Part shown: one piece after another, positions 1 to 9,451 of the stretch
How positions within the stretch are numbered: position 1 is the first letter of the stretch
Layout: the number at the start of each line of letters is the position of its first letter
Source: Blastocladiella britannica
Taxonomy: Eukaryota; Blastocladiomycota; Blastocladiomycetes; Blastocladiales; Blastocladiaceae
NCBI GenBank assembly: GCA_025349905.2
Contig: MU625158.1
Coordinates: 1 to 10,460, forward strand
Reading direction: 5' to 3'
DNA: 10,460 nucleotides
Notes under the pieces: model-generated
Database searches by the model: none
Told to the model about the DNA's origin: nothing
Seen by the model: the letters and a program-made list of their open reading frames with translations, nothing else
Position numbers and translations under genes: made by a program

Positions 1-510
1 GCGACGGCGCCGAACGCGGGAGCGGCGGTGCTGTACGGCGCGGCGATCTTTGGCGCCAACCCGTCGGTCGTCAACAAGCGGTGCGTGCAGCGCACCTTCG
101 GGTACCGGTTCGGCGACCGGTACAATCCGCAGCGCCACGGGATGGACAAGTCGCAACTGAAGATGTACACGGACGGCCGCGGCCACGAGATGGTGGATCT
201 GTGTTTCAAGGTGATGGTGGAGCGCGGGCAAGGGATCAACGGCGACGATTCGTTCCCGTCCGAGATCTCGCCGCCCAGAAACGGCCTGCAGTCGCTGCCG
301 TTTGACATTTACGCGTCCGTCAAGACCCGGCCCGTGTTCATTCACGAGGCCGAACACGTGGCCAAGATCGATATCCCCTTGCCGTACGGGTACGACCATC
401 GGCAGCTGCGGTTCAAGATCACGCTGTTCTTTGGCCAGACCGAGATTCGGGCCCAAGTTACCAACCAGATGACGGGCGAGACCGAGGAGGTGGAACTGCA
501 GTACAATTAG
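1..510 (+). CDS. HSPA12-type Hsp70-like protein, C-terminal part (5' truncated by window edge)
   Basis: The frame is open from base 1 to a TAG at 508-510, giving 169 residues of a longer protein. It resembles the C-terminal part of the atypical Hsp70 family HSPA12. It starts with the end of the nucleotide-binding region (AVLYGAAIFGANPSVVNKR, the position of the GA-x-FG-x-P-x-V-x-x-R segment in HSPA12A/B), continues into the region typical of this family, and ends with FGQTEIRAQV, close to the family's terminal FG-D/x-TEI strand. There is no EEVD tail, as expected outside canonical cytosolic Hsp70s. Family knowledge: these are ATP-binding Hsp70-fold proteins with a divergent, short substrate domain; fungi and amoebae often have several copies of unclear function. 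No intron is seen in this part. Its stop faces the HEATR5-type gene stop 30 bp away. The Walker-like phosphate motifs lie outside the window, so ATPase competence cannot be judged. Confidence 0.85.
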   Translation, partial: ATAPNAGAAVLYGAAIFGANPSVVNKRCVQRTFGYRFGDRYNPQRHGMDKSQLKMYTDGRGHEMVDLCFKVMVERGQGINGDDSFPSEISPPRNGLQSLPFDIYASVKTRPVFIHEAEHVAKIDIPLPYGYDHRQLRFKITLFFGQTEIRAQVTNQMTGETEEVELQYN

Positions 511-540
511 TTATTTTAATGGCATAGTATTTTGTTTTTT
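511..540. other. 30-bp tail-to-tail spacer between two convergent genes
   Basis: Only 30 AT-rich bases separate the TAG at 508-510 (+ strand) from the TGA of the minus-strand gene (complement of 541-543). No AATAAA is present on either strand. Any normal 3' UTR must run into the opposite gene's coding exon, so the two mRNAs probably overlap antisense at their 3' ends (inference). Confidence 0.8.
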
Positions 541-3500
541 TCAAAACGACATTTTCAGCTCGATTGTCGGCTTTTCTGCCCCGCGTCCTCCCGTACTATC
601 GGCAGCTGGTGCAGAGGTCGTCGCGGCGGCAGTGGAACCCCCGCCCATTCCAACCCGCAACGCGTCTTCCAACACCGAGCGGGTGGCCGGCGACAGTCCA
701 GCCACAGCCGTCCGGAACGCCTGGGTCTGCACTTTTGCTAGCGCCAAGAGTCCCTGGGTGACGGCGGGCCGGATCGCGGACGCCCACGGGTGCGATGCGG
801 CCGGGTACCGCACCAGTGCGCCGACAAGGGCCACCGTGACCACGATGGCCACTCGCGAGCCTTCTTCTGGTTGGTCAGTGCTGCCGCGGCTTGAAGATCC
901 ACCACCAGCGAGCGCCCCCGCGAGCGCCAATGTCGCGTAGCACTCGGTCTGGTTGTGTGGCGCCAGCGACGGCGGGTCGGCAAACAACGTGGTCAGCAGG
1001 TGCGGCAGGACCAGCACCGAGATCTGGTCCGAGAACGCGTGCAAATCTGCCCGTTTGCCGCCCAGCTGTAGCAGCGATCGGATGCATTGCAGCGAAACCA
1101 GCGAGAGCTACATAAACGATTGGGTGAGCACACGTTCGTTTACGGACAACATAAATATAGATACCTCGGGCCACTCAAATACCTGCACCAGAGTTGAGGC
1201 AAATCGGGTCCCAGTGCGAATCAAGTCAGCGGCGGGAACCGCACCGCTGGTCGCGCAAATGGTGGCCGCCAGCAAGTTCTGCTTTGCCTGGCCAATGTGC
1301 CGAGTGGCGACCGCCGCCTCGACGTGTCCCAAGAGCCCGGCAATCAGCGACAGGACCATGTCCGCGACCGTATCCGTCGTTCCGTTCTTGGCGTCATCGC
1401 CACCAGAAGCAACCGCAGCAGCAGCATGTGCCTCCAACACTTGCTTGAGCACCACCGTGAGCTTGGCCGCCCCGGAAAACAGAGATGGGGTCACCAGCGC
1501 CTCGGCGTACATATGCACCACGAGCGGGACCCATGCGTGGTCCTTGGCTGCGATGGTACCCGCGGCCACCAGCGCCGACAAAGCGGTGCCCACGTGCTCG
1601 GCCGACGCATCACCGAAAATCGAGGCCGCGGTCGGATCCGCCAGCAGTTGCGGGAGAACCGGCGCACAGGCCCGGAACAAGATTTCTTGCGCGTGCGTGG
1701 TCACCTCTGGACCCAAACAACTATCAGTGTTACCACCATATTGTGTAATGATCGCCAGGAGCAGCGAAATCACGCGCAAGTGCACTTCTCCACCCTCGGT
1801 CTGCATCAGCCGGTCGGCCATGGTCAGCAGCTCATTGGCGAGCGGCGGGTTGAGCTTGTGGAAATGCCGCGGCTGCACCAGCGCTTGCAACGCGTCCAGA
1901 CACGCGATCGTGGTCTCGGTCGACGCCCGCACCGATACCAGCGGCTCAAACGCCAAGCCGTACAGCACCAGCAGCAGTTTCGGGTACGTCCCGTGCGGGG
2001 TCTGCGCCCACCCGTACTTGGTCAAGTCGCTCTCGGACTCGGTTGCCGCCAGGTGCAGCGTTACTGCTGACAGGATTGGGACCCAGCACTCGCTATACAG
2101 CTGTTTATTCATTTACTGGGTAAGTGATACCAAAATGAAATGTAAATGGAATGATGTATATACATACCGGAAGGACAACGTCGCGCGACCTCACCGCATA
2201 GCTCACGTTACTACTGACGGCCTCAAGCTTGGACGGCAAGAGCCCTGCGGCGTCGGGATCCTGCTTGACGACCGAAAACTCGAGCAGCGCCGTCAGCCAC
2301 AGGGGCAGCAGCGTCGGGATCTGCGGGTCAACGACGCTAGCCAAGACCGATCGGCGAGCAGACGCGCGCCGCAGCTCGGCCCAAGCGCCTAGTACAGCAA
2401 GCTGAATCATGATGGTCGCGTGCTGCGAGACGCTCGCGGGTGCCGACTTGGCGGTACTGGTTCCACCCGCAGCGTTCGGCGCGCTCTGGACCATGGTCAG
2501 CGCTTGCGTAAGCAGCTTGATGATGCGCGACAATGTAAACAGGTCGTCGGTGATGCCGGCCGAAATGTATCGTGCGCATACGTGCGATGCGGTGGCAACG
2601 ATCTCTGGGTACGCGTCGGTAGTGAACGCCGGGGTGAGCGCGGACGAAAACTGCGCCTGGTACTGCTCCAGGAGCCGGTGGCCTTCAAATTCCGGGTCAG
2701 GCGCCGATGCGAAAAAGTCCAGCACGTCCTCGAGCAAGCCCAGGCCCTCGTGCCGAACCACCTCGGTCAGCGCCGTGGACGCCGTGAATGCGACGCGAAT
2801 AATGTCGCCCAGCCGGTGCACAAGCCACGGTGCCTCTGGACGCGTGCGCGCCTTGGCCAGGTCCGTGTGGTACTCGCGGTCGCTGCTAGTGCACAGGAAC
2901 TGAATCACGGCGCGCAGAGATTGAATGGCCGCCAGCTGGCTGGTCCATGAGATCTGAATGCGCGACGTAGTGGCCGCATCGGATGCCGACGACTTGCTGA
3001 CGGTGGTGGTCACTGCCACCTCGTCCCCATCCTCGTTCTCCGTGTCCGACCCACTGCCAGGCCCACCACCGCCACCACCAGCAGCTGCTGCACCGGTTGC
3101 GATGCCCGGCGTCAACAGCTGTCGCGTCAGGTCCAGCCACCGGTAGGGTGGCACCTCTGGGCACTCGACCAGCGACGCGAGCGACTTTTGCACGAGCTCG
3201 GGCTCGTGCCGCGCCACCAGCATCAGTGTCCGTTCGAGTTCGGTGGTATGCGCCACCACTTCGGCGGGCGCCCGCTGGATCATGGAGCACAGACATTGCA
3301 TGACCGCATGGCGCAAGGTCGCGTGTTCGGACGTGGCGAGCGCTTGCAGGACAGCCGCGTACCGCGGAACCGGAACCGTCCCTGGTGCCATCAGCAGCAG
3401 GTGGGTCGCGGCGCGCCATGCCTCGGCACACTCTTCCAGTTGTTCCCATGCCAACAGGTACTCCAAAAACTGAACCACCAGGTCCCGCAGCTTGTCCGAC

Positions 3501-6500
3501 ATTTGCAGCTCGGGCCCAAGCGTATCGACGCACCCGTACAGCGCTTTGGCCACCCCCAGTGGCCGGCGGGTCTCTGCCATCAGTTGCCGGCACACGACCG
3601 AGAGCGTCGGGGTCACCAGCGGGTACACGTGGTTGCCGCGGGTCTCCATCAGGTACGCCAGGGCGGTGGTGGCCCATGTGGCCAGGCCCGGGTGCGCGTC
3701 AACGCATAGCGTGTGCAGCACGCCGACCGTGGTCTTGATGGTGGCGCCCGACTGCGTGTACACGTGCGTGAGCACCAGCGCCATGGCAGCGCCAGCGCGA
3801 ATATCCGGGTCGCGGTTTTCGACAATCTGCTGCACCAAAAACTGCTGGATCGACGCCAATGCCGCGTTCCCGGCTGCCAAGTCCGCGACTTTACCGACCA
3901 AATGCGCGGCCGCCAGCCGAACCCCGCCGTCGGCTGATCCGAGCGCCTGCTGCGCCAGCTCCAGTGCCGCCTTGGTGGTGGACGGGGTCATGCTCACTTT
4001 TTTGGCGTGTGCGGCCGAGTTGGCGGCGACCATGTGGCCTGTGGCCATGTGCAGCGCCTGAACTGAGTTGACCAGCAGCGCGGTGCGTTTCCCCGGCCGC
4101 TCCTGCTTGGCCTTGATGACGCGCGCGTACGACTCCACAAACGCCTCCTGGGCCGCGGGCATCACTGACGGGAACACTGCCGCGTACATGGCAATGGCGG
4201 CATTAACGAGCGCAAACGATGCGGGGCTAGGCCGTGGGCGGCGCGGGATCGTGAATGCGGCGCGAACACCGGAAATCGGCGATTGGCCGGCGACACCCGT
4301 GGCTGCGCCGCCGGCGGCCACCGACGACGAGGCAGGCGTGGTGGCTTCGACGCGGAACCCGGGATCGTCGGGTCGCGACACGCCCGAAAGCAGCGCCAGA
4401 GTATCGAATTCGAGGCCGCCCTGGACCGGGTGCCACAGCTGGCGCTCGAGCGACGCCCACTGCTCGTAATCGACCACGGGGGTCTCGATCGGACGTGCGC
4501 ATCCCGGGTCGCGCGCCGGGTGGTGCCGCACCGCCCAGTCGGTCGTCAGCCCGTCCATGGGCAGCGTGTGGGTGCCGTACTCGGCCGCCTGCCAAAACAG
4601 CGGGCCAAACGGCGCATTGACGGGCGCCGCCACTTTCTCGAACGCGTGATAAACTTGGTACGCGGCTCCGACGTCAAAGCGGCGGGAATCGGCCGGGTCC
4701 TGTGCAAAGATATCATTGGCGAGCTTGAGGAGCTGGCCGTGCACTGGCTCAAACTGGGCGACGGGGAGCAACGAAATGGCGTCAAACAAGCGGCGCCGGA
4801 ACTGCGCATCCAAGTCGGCGTAGGTCATGGACAAGGGCGCACACTTGATGGTGGTTGCTGGCCCGCCGGCAGCCGATGACGAGGACGATGAAGATGACAG
4901 GGAGGAAGAGGAAGATAAACTTGCCGACACGGCCGCAATGGCGGCGGAGGGCGTGCCCAGGCTCGGGTGCGTGAGAATGAGTTGCACGACGTTGATGACC
5001 AGCACTGCCAGCCGCTTTTGGGTGTCGACCGAGATCGCCTCACCGGCGTGCACGAGCATGGCAACCATGGCGCGCAGCGCCGCCTCCTTGGCGTGAACGG
5101 TGGCGGTCAGGTCACCACCCAGCGCCGCGCCACCCGTTGCGTTACCACTACCACCGCTATTGCCGGCGCCGGGCTTCGGGAACGCGTCCTTCCACAGAAT
5201 CAGAATCTGCGATAGCTGCGCCTTGGCGGTGGCGGGGCCCGCGCCCACCAAGCCCGTGATCAGCGTCCATGCAATCTCGTTGGCGCAAATGGCCACTTTG
5301 GGCTCGCGCGCGGCGCCAGGACCGCGAATCAGGTTGGCCGCCAGCGTCAGCACCAGTGCCGCCGATGACGTGGGCGCGTAGAGGGGCACGTGTGGGCCAA
5401 TCGCCATAATGGCCGAGAGCGCTGTGGCGGCACCGATCGACCGCCGCATGCCCTCGACCGGCGTGGAGGCCGACAGGGTCGGTGTATCGCGCGCGAGCGC
5501 CGTGTACAGCGTATGGAAGATGGGCGCGTACGCGGGCGGGTGGGCGGCCACGAACCGCTGGAGCGCGCGTGCGGCCGACACTTGCACCGAGTGTGACGGG
5601 TGCGTGGTGGCAAGCTTGAGCAGCGCATCACCAACGTACTCGGGCAGAGTGGCTGCGACACCGCCCAGCGAGTCAAGGAGCATGGCGGTCTGCGACAGCA
5701 CCGCCGAAAACGCCCACTTGGTCAGCGGCGGCAGATCGGGCCGTGCGGGCCACCTCCCAGCGAAATGGTCCACGAGGATTTTGGTGGCGTTAGCGATCCC
5801 GGCCTCGGACATGCTTGAGCGGGCGACGCGGGACAGGATCTCGATACACAGCTCGCGCACCGACACCATTTCGGGCAGCGGAAGCAACAAGAACGGCTTG
5901 GATCCGAGAATGTCTTCTGAGATGTGGGCCACCAGCGCGCCGTACTGGGCCTCAACATAAGTGCCGCCCAGCAGTGAAAAGACCGTCACGTAGGTGGCGG
6001 CACATCCCAACCGTGCCTCGCGCGCGTGATGCTTGAGCAATGGCCCCGCCAGGATCTGCAGCATCTCGCGACAACTCAGCTGCGTGCGCTCCTCAAACTG
6101 AGGTGGGGCAGCGGGCTCGCCCATGCCGTTTCCGCCGTCATTGTCGCCCTTTTTCCCACTGCCTCCGCCCTTTTTGGATCCGCTCTGAGGCGTGAGGGGT
6201 GTCACTGCAACCGTGAACGTGGCCTGCGATGGTGCCAGCACATTGGCGACGGCGCGGGCCACGGACATGCGTGCTTCAAAGTTGGCGCCGTCGAATCCGC
6301 GGATCATCGGGTAGATGAATGCCTCGTACTCGGCCGACGTCGAGAGCCCGAGTGCGGTTTGGCGAGCGAGGGCGGCCATTGCCTAATCGATATTATTGTC
6401 AACCTCGGCCGGATCAAGAGCAAAATATAAATAAACGATACCTCGCCGGCCAGCTGTCGCACAGCCATGTTCTTGTCGCTGATCAGGGTGCGAACGATCT

Positions 6501-7174
6501 TGACCGTTTCCTTAGCCTGTGCGTCCGCCAGTCCCTTGCCGGCGCCACGCACAACATGGGCCAGGGAATCGAGCGCCTCGAGCTTGAGATTAATGTCCAC
6601 GGACGACGACTTGAGCACTTTGAGCAGCAGATGCACCGTTTCGCCCAGGACCGAAAAGTAGTTGCAGCCATAGACCTCGGTGATGCGTCCGAGGACGTGG
6701 ATACCGACCCTATACGTACATAAAATATCGTATTGAGGTGCCCGTTTCATACATGGCCAATGTATACATGTATAATACGAAATGGAGTACGGACATCCGG
6801 CACGACACGGACAGCGGCTCCAGCTCCTTGAGCACCTTGGGCGTGGCCCCGAGCACGCCCTGAATCTGCGTGATCAGGTCGAACGCGCGGCGGGGATCGG
6901 CGCGGGCCAGCACCGCCAGGTGGCACCCGGCCACGAGGCGCCGGAGCGCGCGTGCAGGCTTGACGGGGCACACCGTGTACTGGTGGAACAGCGACAGGCG
7001 CTTCTCGAGCAAAGGCTGCGACGAGCGCACGTCCGCGGCGTCCACAGTGCCCGGCGAGTCCAGATCGGCGTGCAGGCGGGCCAGCCACTGGAACGCCGCC
7101 AGCTCGGCCCGCTCGGTCGACGGCTCGGACCGCAGGCGCGACGGATCGAGCTCGAATGATGCCGGGAGGGGCAT
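541..7174 (-). CDS. HEATR5: HEATR5/Laa1-family HEAT-repeat protein, AP-1 trafficking accessory factor (5 exons, about 2,121 aa)
   Basis: Minus-strand exons: 7174-6795, 6709-6442, 6382-2168, 2100-1165, 1107-541, totalling 6,366 nt in frame, 2,121 residues. The family's usual length is about 2,000-2,100. Start: ATG at 7174 in MPLPASFELD, G at -3. The protein is alpha-helical HEAT repeat almost throughout. Diagnostic stretches include DKNMAVRQLAGEAMAAL (spans intron 2), NAAIAMYAAVFPSV (about residues 942-957), and DPEFEGHRLLEQYQA followed by LTPAF (about 1437-1466), the best-conserved block of HEATR5A/B as I recall it. Low-complexity inserts: Gly/Lys at about 284-305, a Ser run at about 702-720, and a Gly-rich then acidic linker at about 1312-1340, where animal HEATR5 also has an acidic linker. 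After an Ala/Thr/Gly tail it ends PTIELKMSF. Family knowledge: yeast Laa1 (with Laa2) and HEATR5B support AP-1/clathrin localisation at the trans-Golgi and endosomes. Cytosolic, peripheral to membranes; no signal peptide or membrane segment is evident. The exon 1 donor is uncertain. Confidence 0.93.
1108..1164 (-). other. Intron 4 of HEATR5-type gene (57 bp, phase 0)
   Basis: Donor GAG|GTATCT, acceptor ATGTAG|CTCTCG. Removing it joins the WPE frame to LSLVSLQCIRSLLQLGG without a break. If it is retained, the reading frame first stops at the acceptor TAG itself. Confidence 0.88.
2101..2167 (-). other. Intron 3 of HEATR5-type gene (67 bp, phase 0)
   Basis: Donor CCG|GTATGT is the strongest in the window. 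The acceptor is AAACAG|CTGTATAGC, which joins DVVLP to LYSECWVPILSAV, the expected family continuation. A pyrimidine-richer CCCAG 15 nt upstream would put TAA first in the exon, so it cannot be the productive site. Confidence 0.85.
6383..6441 (-). other. Intron 2 of HEATR5-type gene (59 bp, phase 0)
   Basis: Donor GGCGAG|GTATCG, acceptor ATTAG|GCAATG. It joins NMAVRQLAGE to AMAALARQT in one HEAT helix. The sequence is AT-rich with GTTGACAAT near the acceptor as a possible branch site. The ATG just after the acceptor (6379) is internal to the protein, not a start. Confidence 0.9.
6710..6794 (-). other. Intron 1 of HEATR5-type gene (85 bp as modelled, phase 2; donor uncertain)
   Basis: The acceptor TATAG|GGTCGG at 6711-6710 is clear. 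Three phase-2 donors stay in frame with it: GTCCGT at 6794, GTATAC at 6767 and GTATGA at 6752 (introns of 85, 58 and 43 bp). I chose 6794 because CRM+VGIHVLGRITEVYG gives an ungapped helix matching animal HEATR5 from memory, and because exon-like GC content ends there. The 6767 donor has the better GTA consensus and the window's usual intron size, and would add nine residues. Confidence 0.6.
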
Positions 7175-7268
7175 TTCTTTATTACTCTGTTGTGATAATT
7201 ATTATACGGTGGAGTACTTGGGCAATTGATTGAAAGAGATCGCCTTTCCCATCACTCAAGATAATACT
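7175..7268. promoter_or_regulatory. 94-bp bidirectional promoter / shared 5' region
   Basis: This is all the sequence between the start codon of the minus-strand HEATR5-type gene (7174) and that of the plus-strand VOC gene (7269). It is AT-rich, with TGATAA near 7192, an ATTATAC stretch near 7200 and two ATTG (inverted CAAT) cores around 7224-7231. No canonical TATA box is placed for either direction. Both 5' UTRs and the core promoters must fit here or overlap the opposite gene. Confidence 0.65.
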
Positions 7269-9451
7269 ATGTCCACCACCAAGGACAGGTTCCCCTGCTC
7301 CGGGATCGAGGGCTGCCGGCTTCGGTATCTCAAGTTCAAATGCATTGGTACTTTTTTTTTTTTTTTCATACATTCTTGCCAAAATTGAATTTCATTCCGC
7401 CGAAATGGAACAGACGAACCATCGACACTCGAGTTTTACACGACGCTGGGCATGACTCTGGATGGCCGATGCTCGTTTGGCCGCTCCCACTCGGCATTTC
7501 GACTTGCATTTCGCACTGCCAACGTCGAATTCAATGAAAACTCGGTTGCTCTGATCTTTGAAACCCCCAACAAGGCGCCAGACGGCAGCCCAGACGGTCA
7601 AAGATCGTCCGGACGCCCACCCTCCTTACGAGGATCGGGATCAGGGCCCTCTGGTGGTAATGGGAATGGGAGTGGGAACATACTTGGCGCATACCCGACC
7701 CCACTTCCTCCGATCGCTGGCAACGCTGCAACCTCCCCTGGAGGAACCGCCACGCCAGGGAGCACGGGATCGCCCGGCGGATCGCGTCCACGCCGCATGT
7801 CTCGATCTCGGGCTGGTGGTATGGTGAGCGCCCAGTCGCGATCCGGAGCGGCAGCGTCCGGCACGGCCACCACGGCACCCAACGGACACGACCAGGGAAA
7901 CGACAATAATGGTGCCAACAAACCGGTCCTGTTTGACCGCACTTGCCCACGCGACTACTTGGTGGTGTACGTGCACTTTCTGCCGCGCATCATCAAGCGA
8001 CTACACTCGAAAGGATTTCGCGCGATCCTGGCATTCACGACGGTCCCAACTGACGCCGCCATCAGCTACGCGATCTACCTGGACCCAAACGGCATCGAGC
8101 TGCGGCTGGTGGAAATGCCCGACGTGTACCTGAACGAGGTGGCGTCCAAGTCGCCGTGGTTTGCGCGCGTCGGGTACTACCTGACGCACGTGCCGTCGGC
8201 CGACGACGCGCGGCATTTCCTCGAGTCGCTGTTTTCCAAGCAGCGCCGGACACCTGCGATGGTGCGCGCGCTGCAGACTGGCGGAGGGATCATGGGCGGC
8301 GGCCCTTCCTCTTCGTCTTCAAGCGGAGGTGGTAGTGGCAACGCCATGTCGTTTCAAATGTCGGCGGGGGCCGGGTCACTGTCGGCTCCCGGCGGCAGCA
8401 GCAAAAAGACCACCGCGGCCGACCGGTTCTACCAGCGCGACGGCGTGCGATTGGTCGACCAAGAGGACATTGCCACTGGTTTGCAGCAGACGCGGTACGT
8501 GTGGCTAGGTCAAGTAGCGCGCGACAAGATGGGCACGCTCTGCGTGTGCGAGCGCGCGGGTGTCGGAGACCGAGGCGCCGCGGGGGCTCTGGCGGCGGCT
8601 GCCGCTGCCACGTCCATTGCCGCGCACGCCGCTGCCAAGAACGATGGCAATGGCGGAAATTCTCGTGGGTTTGGAAGCAATGGATCGTCCGAGCAACCTC
8701 AGGCCGCTGCCACCGTGGCGGTGGTCACGGCTGCTGCGATTGCGGCGGAAATGGCTGGCGGGATGGGCGGTGGCTCGCAGTACGGGAACGGTGTCAAGCG
8801 CGACCACCGGTTGCTGGCATTCGGGGTCGAGGTTGGCTGCACGCTGGACCAGGCCATTACCCAGATTGTCCGTGAGGCACCCGAGAGCCTCATTGTCTCG
8901 GACGAGCGCTGGCGTGCTGGTGGTGTGTTCTTTTCTCATTTCATTTCATTATGGCCCACACTGAGACTCAATGTTAATATGAAGATATCGGATTCGTTGC
9001 CCGTGCCCGAGGTCAGTATGACCTCCCGATTGAGCTAGTGTCCGTGCATGAGCCGTTCCCGGGCGAATTGACGTACATCAAGCTTGGGCTTGGAGCACCA
9101 GCGGCAGCAGCAGCCGCCGCAGATGCATCGCGCCGCGGCAAGGGACCCCATGGAGGCAAGGGTACCGGCCCACCACTGGCACCGCCAACAGCACCCGGAT
9201 CTCGCAGCAATTCAGCTGGCCCACGCTCCAAGCGCGAGCCATATATCAACTTTAACCAGCCCCTGCGCACAGTGCTGTCCGAGAGCGCCATCTGCCGAGT
9301 CCCAGCTCCACTGGATCCCACCGACGACGACGATTATGGCCGTGAGACGCTCTTGCGCGAGGGTGCATTGGTCAAGCAGCAACAGCAGCAGCCACCGACT
9401 GGGAATCGGGCCGCGGTAACTTCTGCACGCAAAAGAAGGACTTCATTTTAA
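7269..9451 (+). CDS. Tandem VOC (glyoxalase-fold) domain protein with low-complexity inserts (3 exons, 684 aa)
   Basis: Exons 7269-7347, 7414-8922 and 8985-9451, 2,055 nt in frame, ending TAA followed directly by TGA. Start: ATG at 7269 (A at -3). The next ATG in this frame (residue 40) would cut off LEFYTTLG, so exon 1 is needed. Modules: residues 17-78 (YLKFKC, then EPSTLEFYTTLGM as in glyoxalase helix 1, then VALIFETPN); about 205-262 (DYLVVYVHF, helix, ISYAIYLDPNGIELRLVE, the VOC DP-x-G-x-x-IEL hairpin); about 273-408 (WFARVGYYL, helix, VRLVDQED, GTLCVCER); about 488-558 (RLLAFGVEV, helix, GFVARARGQYDLPIELVS). These read as two VOC domains of two modules each. Gly/Ser/Pro/Ala-rich inserts lie at about 80-204, 308-358 and 409-487. 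The tail has poly-Ala, five Gln (661-665), an acidic DPTDDDD and a basic RKRR (678-681). The classic first metal-ligand His is absent, so a glyoxalase activity is doubtful. VOC assignment is by motif reading only. Confidence 0.75.
7348..7413 (+). other. Intron 1 of VOC gene (66 bp, phase 1)
   Basis: Donor ATTG|GTACTT, acceptor GAACAG|ACGAAC. It joins YLKFKCI to DEPSTLEFYTTLG. Retention meets an in-frame TGA at 7386, which confirms that the frame downstream cannot be reached without splicing. Confidence 0.85.
7352..7366 (+). repeat. T15 homopolymer directly after a 5' splice site
   Basis: Fifteen consecutive T begin five bases into the intron (donor GT at 7348-7349). This is the longest homopolymer in the window. 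It sits at the donor end rather than at the acceptor, where a polypyrimidine tract is expected. Confidence 0.95.
8923..8984 (+). other. Intron 2 of VOC gene (62 bp, phase 1)
   Basis: Donor GCTGGTG|GTGTGT, acceptor ATGAAG|ATATCG. It joins ERWRAG to DIGFVARARGQYDLPIEL, restoring a continuous VOC C-terminal module. A second donor 3 nt upstream (G|GTGGTG at 8920) is also in frame and would only delete one Gly. Reading through the intron goes off frame to a stop at 9036-9038. Confidence 0.8.

Noticed and set aside
953..2392. A 479-codon open frame on the plus strand opposite the HEATR5-type gene, running across two of its introns.
   Set aside because: It lies antisense to a gene with clear family homology. 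Its translation is Ser/Ala/Arg/Thr-rich with no recognisable motif, and such shadows are common opposite GC-ending codons.
4227..4879. Overlapping plus- and minus-strand frames of 120-200 codons in the middle of the HEATR5-type exon 3.
   Set aside because: All are Arg/Ala/Gly/Pro-rich shadows of the real minus-strand frame, without motifs, start context or splice logic.
6377..6379. ATG at the beginning of the long minus-strand exon as a gene start.
   Set aside because: It is three bases after an intron acceptor. Splicing joins it in frame to exon 2, and the upstream exons carry conserved HEATR5 sequence.
7269..7347. Possibility that the VOC gene starts at the ATG at 7452 with no upstream exon.
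   Set aside because: The glyoxalase-like EPSTLEFYTTLG lies directly upstream in the same frame without its own start, and the ATG at 7269 joins it in phase through a GT-AG intron.
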